From Aquabacterium sp. (GTDB taxonomy: Bacteria; Pseudomonadota; Gammaproteobacteria; Burkholderiales; Burkholderiaceae_C), in NCBI GenBank assembly GCA_030654395.1, contig JAURXM010000131.1:1-64000 (forward strand): a stretch of 64,000 bases of DNA, read 5' to 3'. Positions 46,831 through 56,384 of the stretch are shown here, piece after piece. The translations under genes were made by a program, and so were the position numbers. Every line of letters starts with the position of its first letter. The first letter of the stretch is position 1. The notes beneath the pieces were generated by a model that was not told where the DNA came from, did no database searches, and saw only the letters and a program-made list of their open reading frames with translations.

Positions 46831-48012
46831 ATGACCACCTATAACCCGTTGCTATTTCAATCCATACAACTGCGCGAACTCACTCTTACCAATCGGATCG
46901 TGATTTCGCCGATGTGTCAGCATGCGGCAGCAGGCGGCCATGCGACTGCATGGCATCTGGTCCATCTGGGGAAATTCGCGCTGGGTGGCGCCGGACTTAT
47001 CCTCACCGAGAGCACCGCCGTCGATCCTAGGGGCCGAATCGGAACGGCTGATCTTGGCTTATGGAAGGACAGCCAGATCGCGCCCATGAAGGAGGTCGTC
47101 GATTTCGTACACGCCAATGGCGGCGCGATCGGTGTACAACTTGCCCATGCAGGTCGTAAGGCCGGTAGCGAACCCTTATGGGAAGGCGGCGCTGCATTAA
47201 GTGACGCACGTTTGGCCAGTGATGCCGAACCATGGCAAAGACTTGGGCCCAGCACATTGCCGGCAGGCCCCGGTTGGTCTGCGCCAGTGGCGCTGGACCA
47301 CGAGGGCATTGCGCAGGTCATTCAGGGCTTTGTAGATGCAACCTACAGGGCTGAGCGTGCAGGCTTTGACGTGGTTGAGCTGCATTTTGGGCACGGCTAC
47401 CTTGTGGCCAGTTTTTTGTCTCTCAATGCGAATCAACGAAACGATGAATGGGGTGGTGGCCTTGATAACCGCATGCGTCTGGCACTCGAGATTGCAGCTA
47501 GCGTTCGCGAGGCATGGCCGGCACACAAGCCGCTCTTTTGTCGCATCTCTGCAGTCGATGGCTCCGTTGATGGCTGGAGTCTTGAAGACTCGATCGTGCT
47601 TGCTCGAGCACTTGCTTTATGTGGCGTTGACGTTATTGATTGCTCCTCCGGGGGGCTCACTGAGGAGACACGTTCGCTGCCGGTGCCGCGCGGACTGGGT
47701 TTTCAGGTTCCTTTCTCAGATCGTATCCGTCATGAGGCGCAGGTCAAAACGCTGGCTGTCGGAATGATTGTTGATGCCAAGCAGGCCGAAGATGTGCTGG
47801 CTCAAGGCAAGGCAGACCTAATTGCCTTGGGTCGCGAAGCACTCTTTGATCCTTATTGGCCTCATCACGCTGCAGCAGCGCTTGGAGTCGATCCCGCCTA
47901 CCAGCGTTGGCCGCTGCGCCATGGTGTCTGGCTTGCTAAACGGGCACCCAGCCTAGCGTACGCGCGAGCAGAAGCCGCCATACCTTTAACTGCAACAGAA
48001 TCTCAGGAGTGA
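46831..48012 (+). CDS. NADH:flavin oxidoreductase, old yellow enzyme family (YqjM/XenA-like)
   Basis: 393-aa FMN TIM barrel. N-terminal LTNRIVISPMCQHAA has the Cys of YqjM/XenA-type ene-reductases, HFGHGYLVASFLS holds the substrate-binding His pair, and LIALGREALFDPYWP the phosphate-binding end. Such enzymes reduce alpha,beta-unsaturated ketones. ATG at 46831 starts the family alignment; the in-frame TTG 36 bp upstream overlaps the DMT gene and is rejected. A two-domain EthD gene follows after 5 bp. Confidence 0.9.
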   Translation: MTTYNPLLFQSIQLRELTLTNRIVISPMCQHAAAGGHATAWHLVHLGKFALGGAGLILTESTAVDPRGRIGTADLGLWKDSQIAPMKEVVDFVHANGGAIGVQLAHAGRKAGSEPLWEGGAALSDARLASDAEPWQRLGPSTLPAGPGWSAPVALDHEGIAQVIQGFVDATYRAERAGFDVVELHFGHGYLVASFLSLNANQRNDEWGGGLDNRMRLALEIAASVREAWPAHKPLFCRISAVDGSVDGWSLEDSIVLARALALCGVDVIDCSSGGLTEETRSLPVPRGLGFQVPFSDRIRHEAQVKTLAVGMIVDAKQAEDVLAQGKADLIALGREALFDPYWPHHAAAALGVDPAYQRWPLRHGVWLAKRAPSLAYARAEAAIPLTATESQE

Positions 48013-48017
48013 TAACA

Positions 48018-48710
48018 ATGAACGTCAGAATGGGCTTGATCCGTAAAAAATCGGACTGGACAATCGAAGATTTTCAGTCGTATTGGCTCAACCAGCACGG
48101 TCCGCTCGCCTCCCGTGCGCCAAACCTGCGCGGTTACTGGCAAAACATCGTGATCGACCGACTTCAGCGTGGTATCGAATTCACGCGAGGTCCGTGGGAT
48201 TTTGACGGAGTATCACAGCTTTGGTTCGACGATGCACCACAAGCAGACCACGCCTTTACGGCCAGTAGCATTGCGCAACAACTTATTACTGACGAAAAGC
48301 ATTTTCTTGGCGATCTGCACATTGTCACAGCGACACAAAAAATAGTGGTCGCCGCGCCAGAGGCGACCCGGGGACAACTTCTCAAGCGTATTTCCACTCT
48401 CCGCAGGCGAGCAGATGTGACAGAGGACGATTTCCGTCGCGAATGGACGGTGCATGCTGACATGGTGCGGCAGATGCCGGGAGTGAGCGGGTACCGGCAA
48501 AACGTCGTGATCCACCGAGAGCTCGTCAAGGGTCAGCCTTGCAGCTATCAGCAGCTGCCCATCGACGGCATTGTCGAGCTCTGGTTTGAAGACACGACAA
48601 AGCTGGGCGCAGCCTTCGCTTCACCTCAAGGGCAGAAGACGATGGCCCATGCCAAGACTTTTTTGTCGGAGATCACAGCATTTTTAGTCCAAGAGCGCAG
48701 GATCGCTTGA
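48018..48710 (+). CDS. Tandem EthD-domain protein
   Basis: 230-aa protein made of two copies of the EthD (dimeric alpha/beta barrel) domain. The first copy is about residues 3-105 (MGLIRKKSDWTIEDFQSYW, NLRGYWQNIVIDR). The second is about 118-225 (RISTLRRRADVTEDDFRREW, GVSGYRQNVVIHREL). Each ends with a hydrophobic strand. EthD proteins normally form dimers of one domain; this gene fuses the dimer. Family members accompany ring-degrading oxygenases or act as lyases/isomerases, but no reaction can be assigned. RBS GGAG is clear; it is coupled to the ene-reductase gene. Confidence 0.85.
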   Translation: MNVRMGLIRKKSDWTIEDFQSYWLNQHGPLASRAPNLRGYWQNIVIDRLQRGIEFTRGPWDFDGVSQLWFDDAPQADHAFTASSIAQQLITDEKHFLGDLHIVTATQKIVVAAPEATRGQLLKRISTLRRRADVTEDDFRREWTVHADMVRQMPGVSGYRQNVVIHRELVKGQPCSYQQLPIDGIVELWFEDTTKLGAAFASPQGQKTMAHAKTFLSEITAFLVQERRIA

Positions 48711-48997
48711 ACAAGCAATGCTCCCCGCATGGTCGAGTTGGGAAGCAAGATATTTTTGTATTTCTCGTTCGTTGCAATGCTGGAATATTTCAATCAGAGC
48801 AGAGTCATCGGGCAACGACCGCTATGCCGTCAGGACCCCTTAAACGGTCATCGGAGTGGCGTCTATACAAACATCGTAGATGTCGGCTGTCGGGTGCTTC
48901 ATCCAACAGTCTAGGATGCAGTCACTGGCGTAACGTCCACCAACTCCGATGCCAGTAGCAGTCATTTAAAAATCTCTCGACGCAGTGCCACTTCACC
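48711..48997. other. Convergent spacer between the two catabolic blocks
   Basis: 287 bp between the end of the EthD gene (plus) and the end of livG (minus). No gene family, repeat or intrinsic terminator with a T-run could be recognised. Short open frames on both strands have no recognisable similarity. Confidence 0.5.
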
Positions 48998-49768
48998 TCA
49001 ATGTTCAGTGCCTAAGTAGGCAGCGATCACCGCTTCATTGGCCTGAACTTCTTGAGGCGTACCTTCGGCGATCTTGCGACCGAAGTCGAGAACGACGATC
49101 TTGTCGGAGATGTCCATGATCACCGGGATGTCATGCTCGACGATCAAAAAGCTCATGCCGTACTGCTGCTGCACGCGCTTGATCAGCGCCGTCATGGCGG
49201 TTTTTTCTGGCGTGCTCATGCCGGCCATGGGTTCATCAAGCAGCACCAGCCGCGCTTTTTGCATCAGAGCGCGGGCAAACTCCACCTGCTTTTGGCGACC
49301 GTAAGGCAATTCGCCCGGCAGCAGGTGCGCGGTGTCCGGCATGCCTAAAAATTCAAGCACTTCGAAGGCCGCGGTCTGCGCAGCGCGCTGCTCAGCACGC
49401 GCTGCGGGCGACAAGAATGCACCTTGAAGTAAGCCAGAGGATCCTTGGCGGTACGCACCGACGAGCAAATTTTCAAGCACCGTCAGACCGCTGAACAAGG
49501 CCAAGTTTTGAAAGGTTCTGGCAATGCCGTAACGCGAGATCTGGTGCGCCCGCATCGCGGTGATGTCATGGCCGTCAAAGCTGACCTGGCCGCTAGTCGG
49601 CCGGTACATACCGGTGACGCAATTGAACAGCGTGGTCTTGCCAGCACCGTTCGGGCCAATCACGGACGTGACGGAGCCTTTGGCCATCGAAAAAGAGACA
49701 TCGTCCAAAGCGGTCAGGCCCTGAAAACGCATCTGCAGATCGGTGAGTTCGAGGAGGGTTTGCGTCAT
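48998..49768 (-). CDS. livG: ABC transporter ATPase, LivG type
   Basis: 256-aa ATPase: Walker A GPNGAGKTT, LivG-typical ARTFQNLALFSGLTVLENLL, signature LPYGRQKQVEFARALM, Walker B LVLLDEPMAGMST and H-loop LIVEHDIPVIMDI. It is the last gene of the importer operon, and its start overlaps the livF stop by four bases. Confidence 0.93.
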   Translation of the reverse strand: MTQTLLELTDLQMRFQGLTALDDVSFSMAKGSVTSVIGPNGAGKTTLFNCVTGMYRPTSGQVSFDGHDITAMRAHQISRYGIARTFQNLALFSGLTVLENLLVGAYRQGSSGLLQGAFLSPAARAEQRAAQTAAFEVLEFLGMPDTAHLLPGELPYGRQKQVEFARALMQKARLVLLDEPMAGMSTPEKTAMTALIKRVQQQYGMSFLIVEHDIPVIMDISDKIVVLDFGRKIAEGTPQEVQANEAVIAAYLGTEH

Positions 49769-50535
49769 GGCTGTGTCGTCTCGGTAACGGATGATTTGCG
49801 CGCTGCACCCAAGTAAGCGTCACGCATGATCGGACTGTTTCTGACCTCTTCAGAAGATCCACTCAGCGTGATCTGGCCGCGTTCGAGAATGTAGGCGCTG
49901 GAGGCGAACTCCAACGCAATGCGGGCGTTCTGTTCAACGATCAACATCGACGTGCCCAGCGTCTGACCAACAACAATCAGTTGCTTGTAAATCGCCTGAA
50001 CGATCAGCGGCGCCAAACCGAGCGACAGCTCGTCCACCAGCAGCAAACGCGGCCCACCCACAAGGGCACGCCCCAGCGCCAGCATTTGTTGTTCGCCACC
50101 AGACAGCCAGCCGGCGGATTGCTTGCGACGCTCTAGCAGCCGTGGAAACAGCGCATACACCGCATCCATGCGTTCGCGCACGGCAGAGCGCGGCAAGATG
50201 GCAGCGCCCACAGCAAGGTTGTCTTCGACGCTGAGCTGTTTGAAGATCAGTCGGCCTTCAGGGACTTGGCCCATGCCCATGCGCACCAAGCGGTGCGGTG
50301 CAACGCCAACAATTTGAGCGCCACCAAAGTCGATGTTGCCGTTGGCAACGTGACCGTTGTGCAACGGCAGCAGACCCGTGACGGCACGAATCAGCGTGGT
50401 CTTACCGGCACCATTGGCACCCAGTAAGGCCACGATGCTGCCCTTGGGAACCGACAAGCTGACGTTTTCAAGTGCCAAGCCCTTGCGGGCGTAACCGACT
50501 GACAGATTTTTGATCTCAAGCATGTGACTCATCAT
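49765..50535 (-). CDS. livF: ABC transporter ATPase, LivF type
   Basis: About 256-aa ATPase: Walker A GANGAGKTT, VPEGRLIFKQLSVEDNL, signature LSGGEQQMLALGRALV, Walker B LLLVDELSLGLAP (Glu-Leu instead of the usual Glu-Pro). Several in-frame ATGs lie around the livM stop; 50535 gives an ATGA overlap with livM, while 50523 (MLEIKNLSVGY) starts right at the conserved domain. Confidence 0.91.
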   Translation of the reverse strand: MMSHMLEIKNLSVGYARKGLALENVSLSVPKGSIVALLGANGAGKTTLIRAVTGLLPLHNGHVANGNIDFGGAQIVGVAPHRLVRMGMGQVPEGRLIFKQLSVEDNLAVGAAILPRSAVRERMDAVYALFPRLLERRKQSAGWLSGGEQQMLALGRALVGGPRLLLVDELSLGLAPLIVQAIYKQLIVVGQTLGTSMLIVEQNARIALEFASSAYILERGQITLSGSSEEVRNSPIMRDAYLGAARKSSVTETTQP

Positions 50536-51617
50536 TGACCCCGCCATAACGCGATGCGATTTTTGATTTGACGTCCCATGCCTGCGATACCGCCCGGCGC
50601 GAAGATCAACAGCACGATGACCAGCGTGCCGAAGATCGCCTGCACGAACTGCGCACGGTGCTCGATCAGCAGCAGCCGCACCAGCCCAGTCGATTCGTTA
50701 GCCTGCGACGCAAAGCCCGTGATGATGGACGGCAACAGCAACCACACAGCCGCACCGATCAGCGCCCCTGGCAGCGAGCCCATACCACCGATGATGATCA
50801 TGGCGATGAACTGGATGGCGAACTGAATGCCAAAAATTTCTGAGGTCGCATTGGTCAGGTAGTACGCATACAAAGCGCCCGCCACAGAGGCAATCGCCGA
50901 ACTGAAGGCAAAGGCCTTGAGGCGCAAGATGCGTACATCAACACCCGCCGAGGTCGCCGCCAGTTCGTGGTCGCGCATGGCCATCATGGCCCGACCCTCT
51001 CGGGTCTGCATGGTGTTGCGCAGCCCCATATAGACCAGCACCACCAACGGCACCAAGAAGAAGTACCAGCGCATGGGTGTGTTCAGGGCCACCGGTCCGA
51101 GACTGGCTTGCTCATAAGGCACACCGACGACGTCGAAGAACTTGAACTGATACTCCAAGAACACAAACATCACGATGTAGTGCAGTGCAAACGTCGACAG
51201 CACAAAGTACAGACCACGCACGCGCAGCGAGGGCAACCCCGCCAGCAATCCAGCCAATGCACCGGTCACACCGGCAGCCACCAGCACCAGCGGAAAGGGC
51301 CAGCCCCACTGGGTGCCAGTGATGGCGGCAGTCATCGCACCAACGGCGTAAAAAGCGGCATGACCGATGGAGATCAGACCGGCGCTGCCCGTCAAGTAGT
51401 TCAAAGACAGCGCGCCCAGCATGGCGATCAACATCAGGTTGACTTGGGTGAGACCGATGTTGAGAAGCTGCATATTGGACAGGCGCACACCGAAGATGGC
51501 GCGGTCGGTCAACAGCACGGGCAAGTAGCACAGCAGGGCCGCAACAATGATCAGCCACAGCCAGCGCTTTGGGTTGCTGACTTTGACCGTCGGGTTCAAG
51601 TTAGGAGTGGTCATCAC
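50532..51617 (-). CDS. livM: ABC transporter permease, LivM type
   Basis: 361-aa inner-membrane permease with about nine to ten helices; the conserved loop GSAGLISIGHAAFYAVGAM and the later GGMGSLPGALIGAAVWLLLP are LivM hallmarks. It is a separate protein here, in contrast to the fused version at 38281. 15 bp separate it from livH. Confidence 0.92.
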   Translation of the reverse strand: MMTTPNLNPTVKVSNPKRWLWLIIVAALLCYLPVLLTDRAIFGVRLSNMQLLNIGLTQVNLMLIAMLGALSLNYLTGSAGLISIGHAAFYAVGAMTAAITGTQWGWPFPLVLVAAGVTGALAGLLAGLPSLRVRGLYFVLSTFALHYIVMFVFLEYQFKFFDVVGVPYEQASLGPVALNTPMRWYFFLVPLVVLVYMGLRNTMQTREGRAMMAMRDHELAATSAGVDVRILRLKAFAFSSAIASVAGALYAYYLTNATSEIFGIQFAIQFIAMIIIGGMGSLPGALIGAAVWLLLPSIITGFASQANESTGLVRLLLIEHRAQFVQAIFGTLVIVLLIFAPGGIAGMGRQIKNRIALWRGQ

Positions 51618-51632
51618 AATATCTGCGAGGCG

Positions 51633-52499
51633 TTAGACGCGGCCGAGTTCTCGTTGGCCAAACAGACCCCAAGGACGAACCATCAAGATCAGCAGCAGCA
51701 AGCCGTAAATCAAAATGTCGCTGGACTTCGGAGAGATGTAGCTGGCGGCGAGTTGCTCGATCACGCCCACCAACAAGCCACCAACGATCGCACCGGGAAT
51801 ACTTTGCAAGCCGCCGATCACGACGGCCGGCAGGGCCAGCAGTCCGATATTTTCCAGATCGGTTGAAGCGATCTGCAATTGACCCAGAAATACGCCGCCA
51901 ATAGCCGCCAGCGTGCTACCGATGGCCCAGGCAAGACGGTTCATGACGTTGACGTTGACGCCCGACACCACGGCGGCCTCATGGCTGTCAGCCGTGGCGC
52001 GCATCAGCAAGCCAACGGATGTGAATTTAAAGAAGGCGCCAAAACCGGCCATGCAAGCCCAGCTCACCAACGCAGCGGTTAAGTGCAATTGAGAAATACG
52101 CACATCGCCCCACATGAAGATGCCGGTTGGCAACGGTGTGGTCAAGTTACGGCCCTGTGGGCCAAAAATCATTTCGATCACTGCTTTCAGCACCATGGAC
52201 AACGCAATCGTCACCATGATGACGGCCAGCATAGGCCGGCCAGCCAGCGGCTGAATCAGCAACACGTGAATCACCACCCCGAGTAACGCAGCCCCACCGA
52301 TGATGGCCGCCACGGCCAGCGGGAAAGGAAGCTGCAGCAGCGTGATGGTGCTCACGGCCAGAAAAGCCCCACACACGACAAACATGCCTTGCGCGAAGTT
52401 AAATACTTCGGTGGCTTTGAAAACCACGACAAAGCCTAGGGCGACGAGCCCATAGATGCTGCCGAGGGCCAGGCCGCTGAAAAGAACTTGTGCAAGCAT
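51633..52499 (-). CDS. livH: ABC transporter permease, LivH type
   Basis: 288-aa permease with about eight helices; ALGSIYGLVALGFVVVFKATEVFNFAQGMF (read in parts) is the LivH N-terminal signature, and LPAVVIGGLQSIPGAIVGGLLVGV the C-terminal conserved loop. It follows the binding protein gene by 24 bp. Confidence 0.92.
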   Translation of the reverse strand: MLAQVLFSGLALGSIYGLVALGFVVVFKATEVFNFAQGMFVVCGAFLAVSTITLLQLPFPLAVAAIIGGAALLGVVIHVLLIQPLAGRPMLAVIMVTIALSMVLKAVIEMIFGPQGRNLTTPLPTGIFMWGDVRISQLHLTAALVSWACMAGFGAFFKFTSVGLLMRATADSHEAAVVSGVNVNVMNRLAWAIGSTLAAIGGVFLGQLQIASTDLENIGLLALPAVVIGGLQSIPGAIVGGLLVGVIEQLAASYISPKSSDILIYGLLLLILMVRPWGLFGQRELGRV

Positions 52500-52523
52500 G
52501 TTTGCCTTGAGAGGTTATTGCAA

Positions 52524-53738
52524 TTACTTGGTGTACTTGGCGTAGTCGCTGTACTCGCCGAAGTGTTTGAACTTCTTGCCAGCGTAGTCATAGCCAAACA
52601 TCTTCAACACCACAGGGCCGGTGTGGTTGGTGGGCGTGTAGGTGAAAGGCGCGGCCAAGCCTTTGCTGTCCACCACGAAACCTTTGTTCATGCTTTCAAC
52701 CAGCTTGGCGCGGGTTGGCTCAGGTCCTGCCTTGGCCAAGGACTCAGCAGCCATCTGCGCCACCACCCAACCAGCCACATAGTTGATATCTTCCTTCATG
52801 GCGCTGCGACCCACCTTGTCGGCGAAAGCGGACATTTCACGGTTGCCGGGGGTCTGGTCCGAGCCACCCGGCGTGAAGCAGCTCACGAAGGCATAGTTGG
52901 CGCCTGCGTCAGGGCCCATGGCCTGAAATACTTGTGGGGCGCCCAAGTAAGAGATACCGAAAGTCGGAATTTTCAAACCGTACTGTTGCATCGCCTTGAG
53001 TGTCAGGATGGCGGTATTCGACACGCCGTAAACGGTGATCAGATCGGGCTTGGTGGCCACGATCTCCAGCACCTGCGGCGTCACGTCCACCGCGTTCACC
53101 TTCATGGTGACCATGGTGGCGGTGCCACCGTACTTCTTGGCGATTTCCGACACGTACTCGTGGTATTCCTTGCCGCCAGTACTTTCAATGGCGACCGTCA
53201 TGATCTTGGGTGCTTTCAGCTTCAAGCTGTCAACGTAGTGGCCGATACCCGTTTGGGCCATTTCGCGGTAACCGCAAAAGCCGTTGTAGACCATCGGCGA
53301 GACAGGCTCTGACAGTGCGCGGGTGGGCGTGTAAGTGCCGACGATGGGCACCTTGCCCGACTTGATGACATTGGCCAGCGCTACTTGTGAGGCCGAGGTA
53401 CCCATGCCGGAAATAGCAATCACCGGTGTCTGACCGACCAGCTTTTCAAAAGCGATCTTGTCGGTGGCGGCGTTGTAACGGTTGTCTTCGGCAAGCACAT
53501 TGACTTTGCGACCATGGATGCCACCGGCTTCGTTGACCTTGCGCATGTGGTCCTGAAAACCGTTGGTCCAAACAGACTGCGAGGCCGACGTTGGACCACT
53601 CAAGTCCATGGTCACACCCCAGTCGACACGGTTCGCATAGACACCATCGGCGGGCGCCTCAAACGCGCTGGCGCTGAAGGCCAGTCCGCTCAATAGCAGG
53701 GCAAGGCCTGAAGATCGGAAGTTTCTAGTGACTTTCAT
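52524..53738 (-). CDS. ABC transporter substrate-binding protein, LivK type
   Basis: 404-aa peripla_BP_6 protein with a signal peptide (basic MKVTRNFRSS, hydrophobic core, SASAFEAPADG cleavage region near residue 25). The mature part begins VYANRVDWGVTMDLSGPTSAS. It has an excellent RBS (AAAGGAGA). It is a close paralogue of the truncated binding protein at the right end of the window, sharing motifs such as ADVTAQVLE/VDVTPQVLE, QYGLKIP and EPTRAKLV. Probably imports a ketone- or acid-type growth substrate for the neighbouring Baeyer-Villiger pathway. Confidence 0.9.
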   Translation of the reverse strand: MKVTRNFRSSGLALLLSGLAFSASAFEAPADGVYANRVDWGVTMDLSGPTSASQSVWTNGFQDHMRKVNEAGGIHGRKVNVLAEDNRYNAATDKIAFEKLVGQTPVIAISGMGTSASQVALANVIKSGKVPIVGTYTPTRALSEPVSPMVYNGFCGYREMAQTGIGHYVDSLKLKAPKIMTVAIESTGGKEYHEYVSEIAKKYGGTATMVTMKVNAVDVTPQVLEIVATKPDLITVYGVSNTAILTLKAMQQYGLKIPTFGISYLGAPQVFQAMGPDAGANYAFVSCFTPGGSDQTPGNREMSAFADKVGRSAMKEDINYVAGWVVAQMAAESLAKAGPEPTRAKLVESMNKGFVVDSKGLAAPFTYTPTNHTGPVVLKMFGYDYAGKKFKHFGEYSDYAKYTK

Positions 53739-53810
53739 GATGTCTCCTTTAGGGGTTGCCCGCCAATTGGCAAGCGATGGTTAATGACGACTTACACCGA
53801 GATAACAAGC

Positions 53811-53835
53811 AAAAAAAAGAGGCTGTAAATCCTCT
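53811..53835 (-). terminator. Weak intrinsic terminator between the SDR gene and livK
   Basis: On the complement, AGAGG (53835-53831) pairs with CCTCT (53822-53818) around an eight-base loop, followed by seven to eight T residues (down to 53811). The 5-bp stem is short, so it is at best a partial terminator. If real, the esterase-BVMO-SDR message and the liv operon are partly separate. Confidence 0.35.
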
Positions 53836-53907
53836 AAATTCTGAAGATATATTTTTTATTCCGATAAGAATAGCATTTATACCGATGAGTATTCACATCG
53901 TTTTCCC

Positions 53908-54639
53908 TTAGAGCGCCGCACCGCCGTCCATGGCCACTTCCGAGCCGGTCATGTAGCGGCTGTCTTCGCTGAGCAAAAACAGCACGAGCTTGGCAATTTC
54001 TTCTTTGGTACCCAGCCGCTTCATCGGCACTTGCTGCACGCGGCGCAGGTTGTCTTCATGGCTGCGGATACTGATCATGTCGGTGTCAATCACACCGGGA
54101 TGGACCGAGTTGACACGAATGTGACGGTCGGCCAACTCAAGCGCTGCGGCCTTGGTCATGCCGCGCACCGCCCATTTGCTCGCGGTGTAGGCAATCGAGT
54201 TAGGCGCGCTGCGCAAGGCCACGGTTGAAGACATGTTGACAATCGCACCGCCACCCGCGCGCTCGAATGCCGGCACCGCCGCACGCATGCCTAAAAAAGT
54301 GCCGAGCTGGTTGACACGGGTGTGGCGCTCAAACTGTGCGGTGTCGGTATCGAGCATGGACATCGGCGTGTACACGCCAGCGTTGTTGACCAAGCCACTC
54401 AAGGGGCCTAGTTTTTCGGCCATGGCCACGGCCTCGGTCCACTGCACCTCGCTGGTAACGTCCAGCGGCTGAAACACGCATGCAGCCCCCAGTTCGCTGG
54501 CCAGCGACTGCCCGACGTCCATCAGCACATCGCCAATCACCACCTTGGCGCCCTCGGCCACCAGCTGTCGCGCTTGGGCTTCACCCAGTCCGCGTGCACC
54601 GCCTGAAATTAAAAATACCTGGTCTTTGAAATTTGCCAT
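53908..54639 (-). CDS. Short-chain dehydrogenase/reductase (cyclic alcohol dehydrogenase candidate)
   Basis: 243-aa classical SDR: SGGARGLG cofactor motif near the N-terminus, Asp in VVIGDVLMD (NAD preference), NNAGV, Ser in IVNMSSTVAL and YTASK. The start at 54639 (MANFKDQVF) follows family length; the longer in-frame extension runs into the BVMO gene and is rejected. Length and context (next to a BVMO, an esterase and, across the locus, a Zn-ADH) match cyclohexanol/cyclopentanol dehydrogenases of ChnA/CpnA type, which make the ketone for the BVMO. Family assignment is firm, substrate is inference. Confidence 0.86.
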   Translation of the reverse strand: MANFKDQVFLISGGARGLGEAQARQLVAEGAKVVIGDVLMDVGQSLASELGAACVFQPLDVTSEVQWTEAVAMAEKLGPLSGLVNNAGVYTPMSMLDTDTAQFERHTRVNQLGTFLGMRAAVPAFERAGGGAIVNMSSTVALRSAPNSIAYTASKWAVRGMTKAAALELADRHIRVNSVHPGVIDTDMISIRSHEDNLRRVQQVPMKRLGTKEEIAKLVLFLLSEDSRYMTGSEVAMDGGAAL

Positions 54640-54691
54640 GTCGACTCCGTGTGTTCTTGATGTCCTGAATGCGCTGAGTACTGTCAAGCCC

Positions 54692-56341
54692 TCAGGCCGT
54701 TTGAGTGACACCAGCGCTGAGCGCAATGCCGCTGTAACCGTCGGCGACCACCTTCTCGCAAATCGCTGTGTAGTTGCCCAGCCCCCCCACATAAGGCAGC
54801 AACACACGCGGCTTGCCGGGAATGTTGGCCCCCATGTACCAAGAGTTGGACTTGGTGAACAGCGTGGTCGAGGCGACCTGGTTGACATGATCGACCCAGT
54901 CGTTTTCAGCGCTGGCCAGAGGCTCCGCGCTGGTCTTGCCCTGGGCTTGCATGTGTTCGAGGCAGCGGGCGATCCAGTCCACGTGCTGCTCGATGGCCAT
55001 GATCACATTGGTCAACACCGATGGGCTACCCGGGCCGGTGATGATGAAGAAGTTCGGAAAATCCGCGACCATCAAACCCAAATAAGTGCGTGGGCCTTGC
55101 GCCCACTTGGCCTTGAGCGTCTGGCCGCCGCGACCACGTAAATCTATGCGATCCAATGCGCCGGTGACCGCGTCATATCCGGTTGCAAAGACAAGGCTGT
55201 CCAGCGCATAAGTCTGATCGCTGGTCTGCAGCCCGCTAGGCACGATAGAGCTGATCGGCGTAGCGCGCAGGTCTACCAAACTGACATGCGACAGGTTAAA
55301 AGTCGCGTAGTAATCGGTGTCGACACAAATGCGTTTGGTGCCAATCGAGTGATCGGTTGGTGCGAGCAGCGCCGCTGTGTGTGGATCCTTGACCGTGCCG
55401 CGAATCTTGTTGCGCACAAACTCGGCAGCTTGGTCGTTGGCTAGCTGGTTGCTGAAGATGTCGTTGAAAGCGTGCGTGTAGTTGGCGCCACCTTTTTGCC
55501 AGCGCCGCTCGTACTCCTGCTGGCGTTCGGGCTCGCTGGCATCGAAGGTGGCCCGTTGGCTGTAGTCATACAAAATGCCCGAGCGCGTGTTGCGCGCCTT
55601 GGCTCGGTTCTCTGCGTAGTTGGCTTTCCACTGGCGCTGTTCTTCGTCCGCCAAGGGACGGTTCCAAGCTGGAATGCTGAAGTTTGGTGTGCGCTGAAAC
55701 ACCACCACCTCCTTAGCTTCCCGCGCGATCGTTGGAATCAATTGGATCCCAGACGATCCGGTGCCGATCACGCCCACCCGCTGACCCCTGAAATCCACTT
55801 TCTCGTGAGGCCAGTTACCGGTGTGGTACCAAGGGCCCTGGAAGTCAGCCAAGCCGGTCATGTCCGGCACTTTGGCTGCAGATAAACAACCTGCCGCCGA
55901 AATCAGAAATCGTGCGGTAAACGTATCTCCGTGATCAGTTTGAACGTGCCAGAGAGCACTGCCTTCGTCATAGGTGGCCGAAGCCACGCGGGTTTGCAGC
56001 GTGATGTCTCGACGCAGATCAAAACGATCCGCGACGTGGTTGATGTAACGCAGAATTTCTTCTTGTCTTGGATAGCGTTCGCTCCACTGCCACTCCTGTT
56101 GCAGTTCTTCAGAAAAAGAGTAGGAGTACTGCATGCTCTCCACGTCGCAGCGCGCGCCCGGATAGCGATTCCAATACCAGGTACCACCGACGCCTTCACC
56201 GGCTTCAATGGCGCGCGCGCTCAAGCCCAATTGCCGCAAGCGCACCAATGCATACAAACCGGCAAAGCCTGCGCCAATCACGACGGCATCAAAGTTCTGG
56301 GCAAGCGGCGCGCGGGTGGCGCCCTTTTCAATCTCAGTCAT
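54692..56341 (-). CDS. Baeyer-Villiger monooxygenase (type I, cyclohexanone monooxygenase-like)
   Basis: 549-aa FAD/NADPH enzyme that inserts oxygen next to a ketone to form an ester or lactone. FAD Rossmann VIGAGFAGLYALVRL (GxGxxG 23-28), the GGTWYWNRYPGARCD stretch, the BVMO fingerprint FxGxxxHTxxW at 167-177 (FQGPWYHTGNW), and the NADPH Rossmann GVIGTGSSGIQ (193-198). Length fits cyclohexanone/cyclopentanone monooxygenases (about 540-550) rather than the longer acetophenone type. A second paralogue lies at 60656. It stands between the esterase and the SDR gene. Confidence 0.92.
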   Translation of the reverse strand: MTEIEKGATRAPLAQNFDAVVIGAGFAGLYALVRLRQLGLSARAIEAGEGVGGTWYWNRYPGARCDVESMQYSYSFSEELQQEWQWSERYPRQEEILRYINHVADRFDLRRDITLQTRVASATYDEGSALWHVQTDHGDTFTARFLISAAGCLSAAKVPDMTGLADFQGPWYHTGNWPHEKVDFRGQRVGVIGTGSSGIQLIPTIAREAKEVVVFQRTPNFSIPAWNRPLADEEQRQWKANYAENRAKARNTRSGILYDYSQRATFDASEPERQQEYERRWQKGGANYTHAFNDIFSNQLANDQAAEFVRNKIRGTVKDPHTAALLAPTDHSIGTKRICVDTDYYATFNLSHVSLVDLRATPISSIVPSGLQTSDQTYALDSLVFATGYDAVTGALDRIDLRGRGGQTLKAKWAQGPRTYLGLMVADFPNFFIITGPGSPSVLTNVIMAIEQHVDWIARCLEHMQAQGKTSAEPLASAENDWVDHVNQVASTTLFTKSNSWYMGANIPGKPRVLLPYVGGLGNYTAICEKVVADGYSGIALSAGVTQTA

Positions 56342-56384
56342 GGGTTCTCGTTCTGAAAAATAAAAAATTGTTCAATGGACTCAG

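Noticed and set aside
48707-48958. Short open frames in the convergent spacer as small genes
   Set aside because: No good ribosome-binding site, no recognisable similarity, position between two convergent ends.
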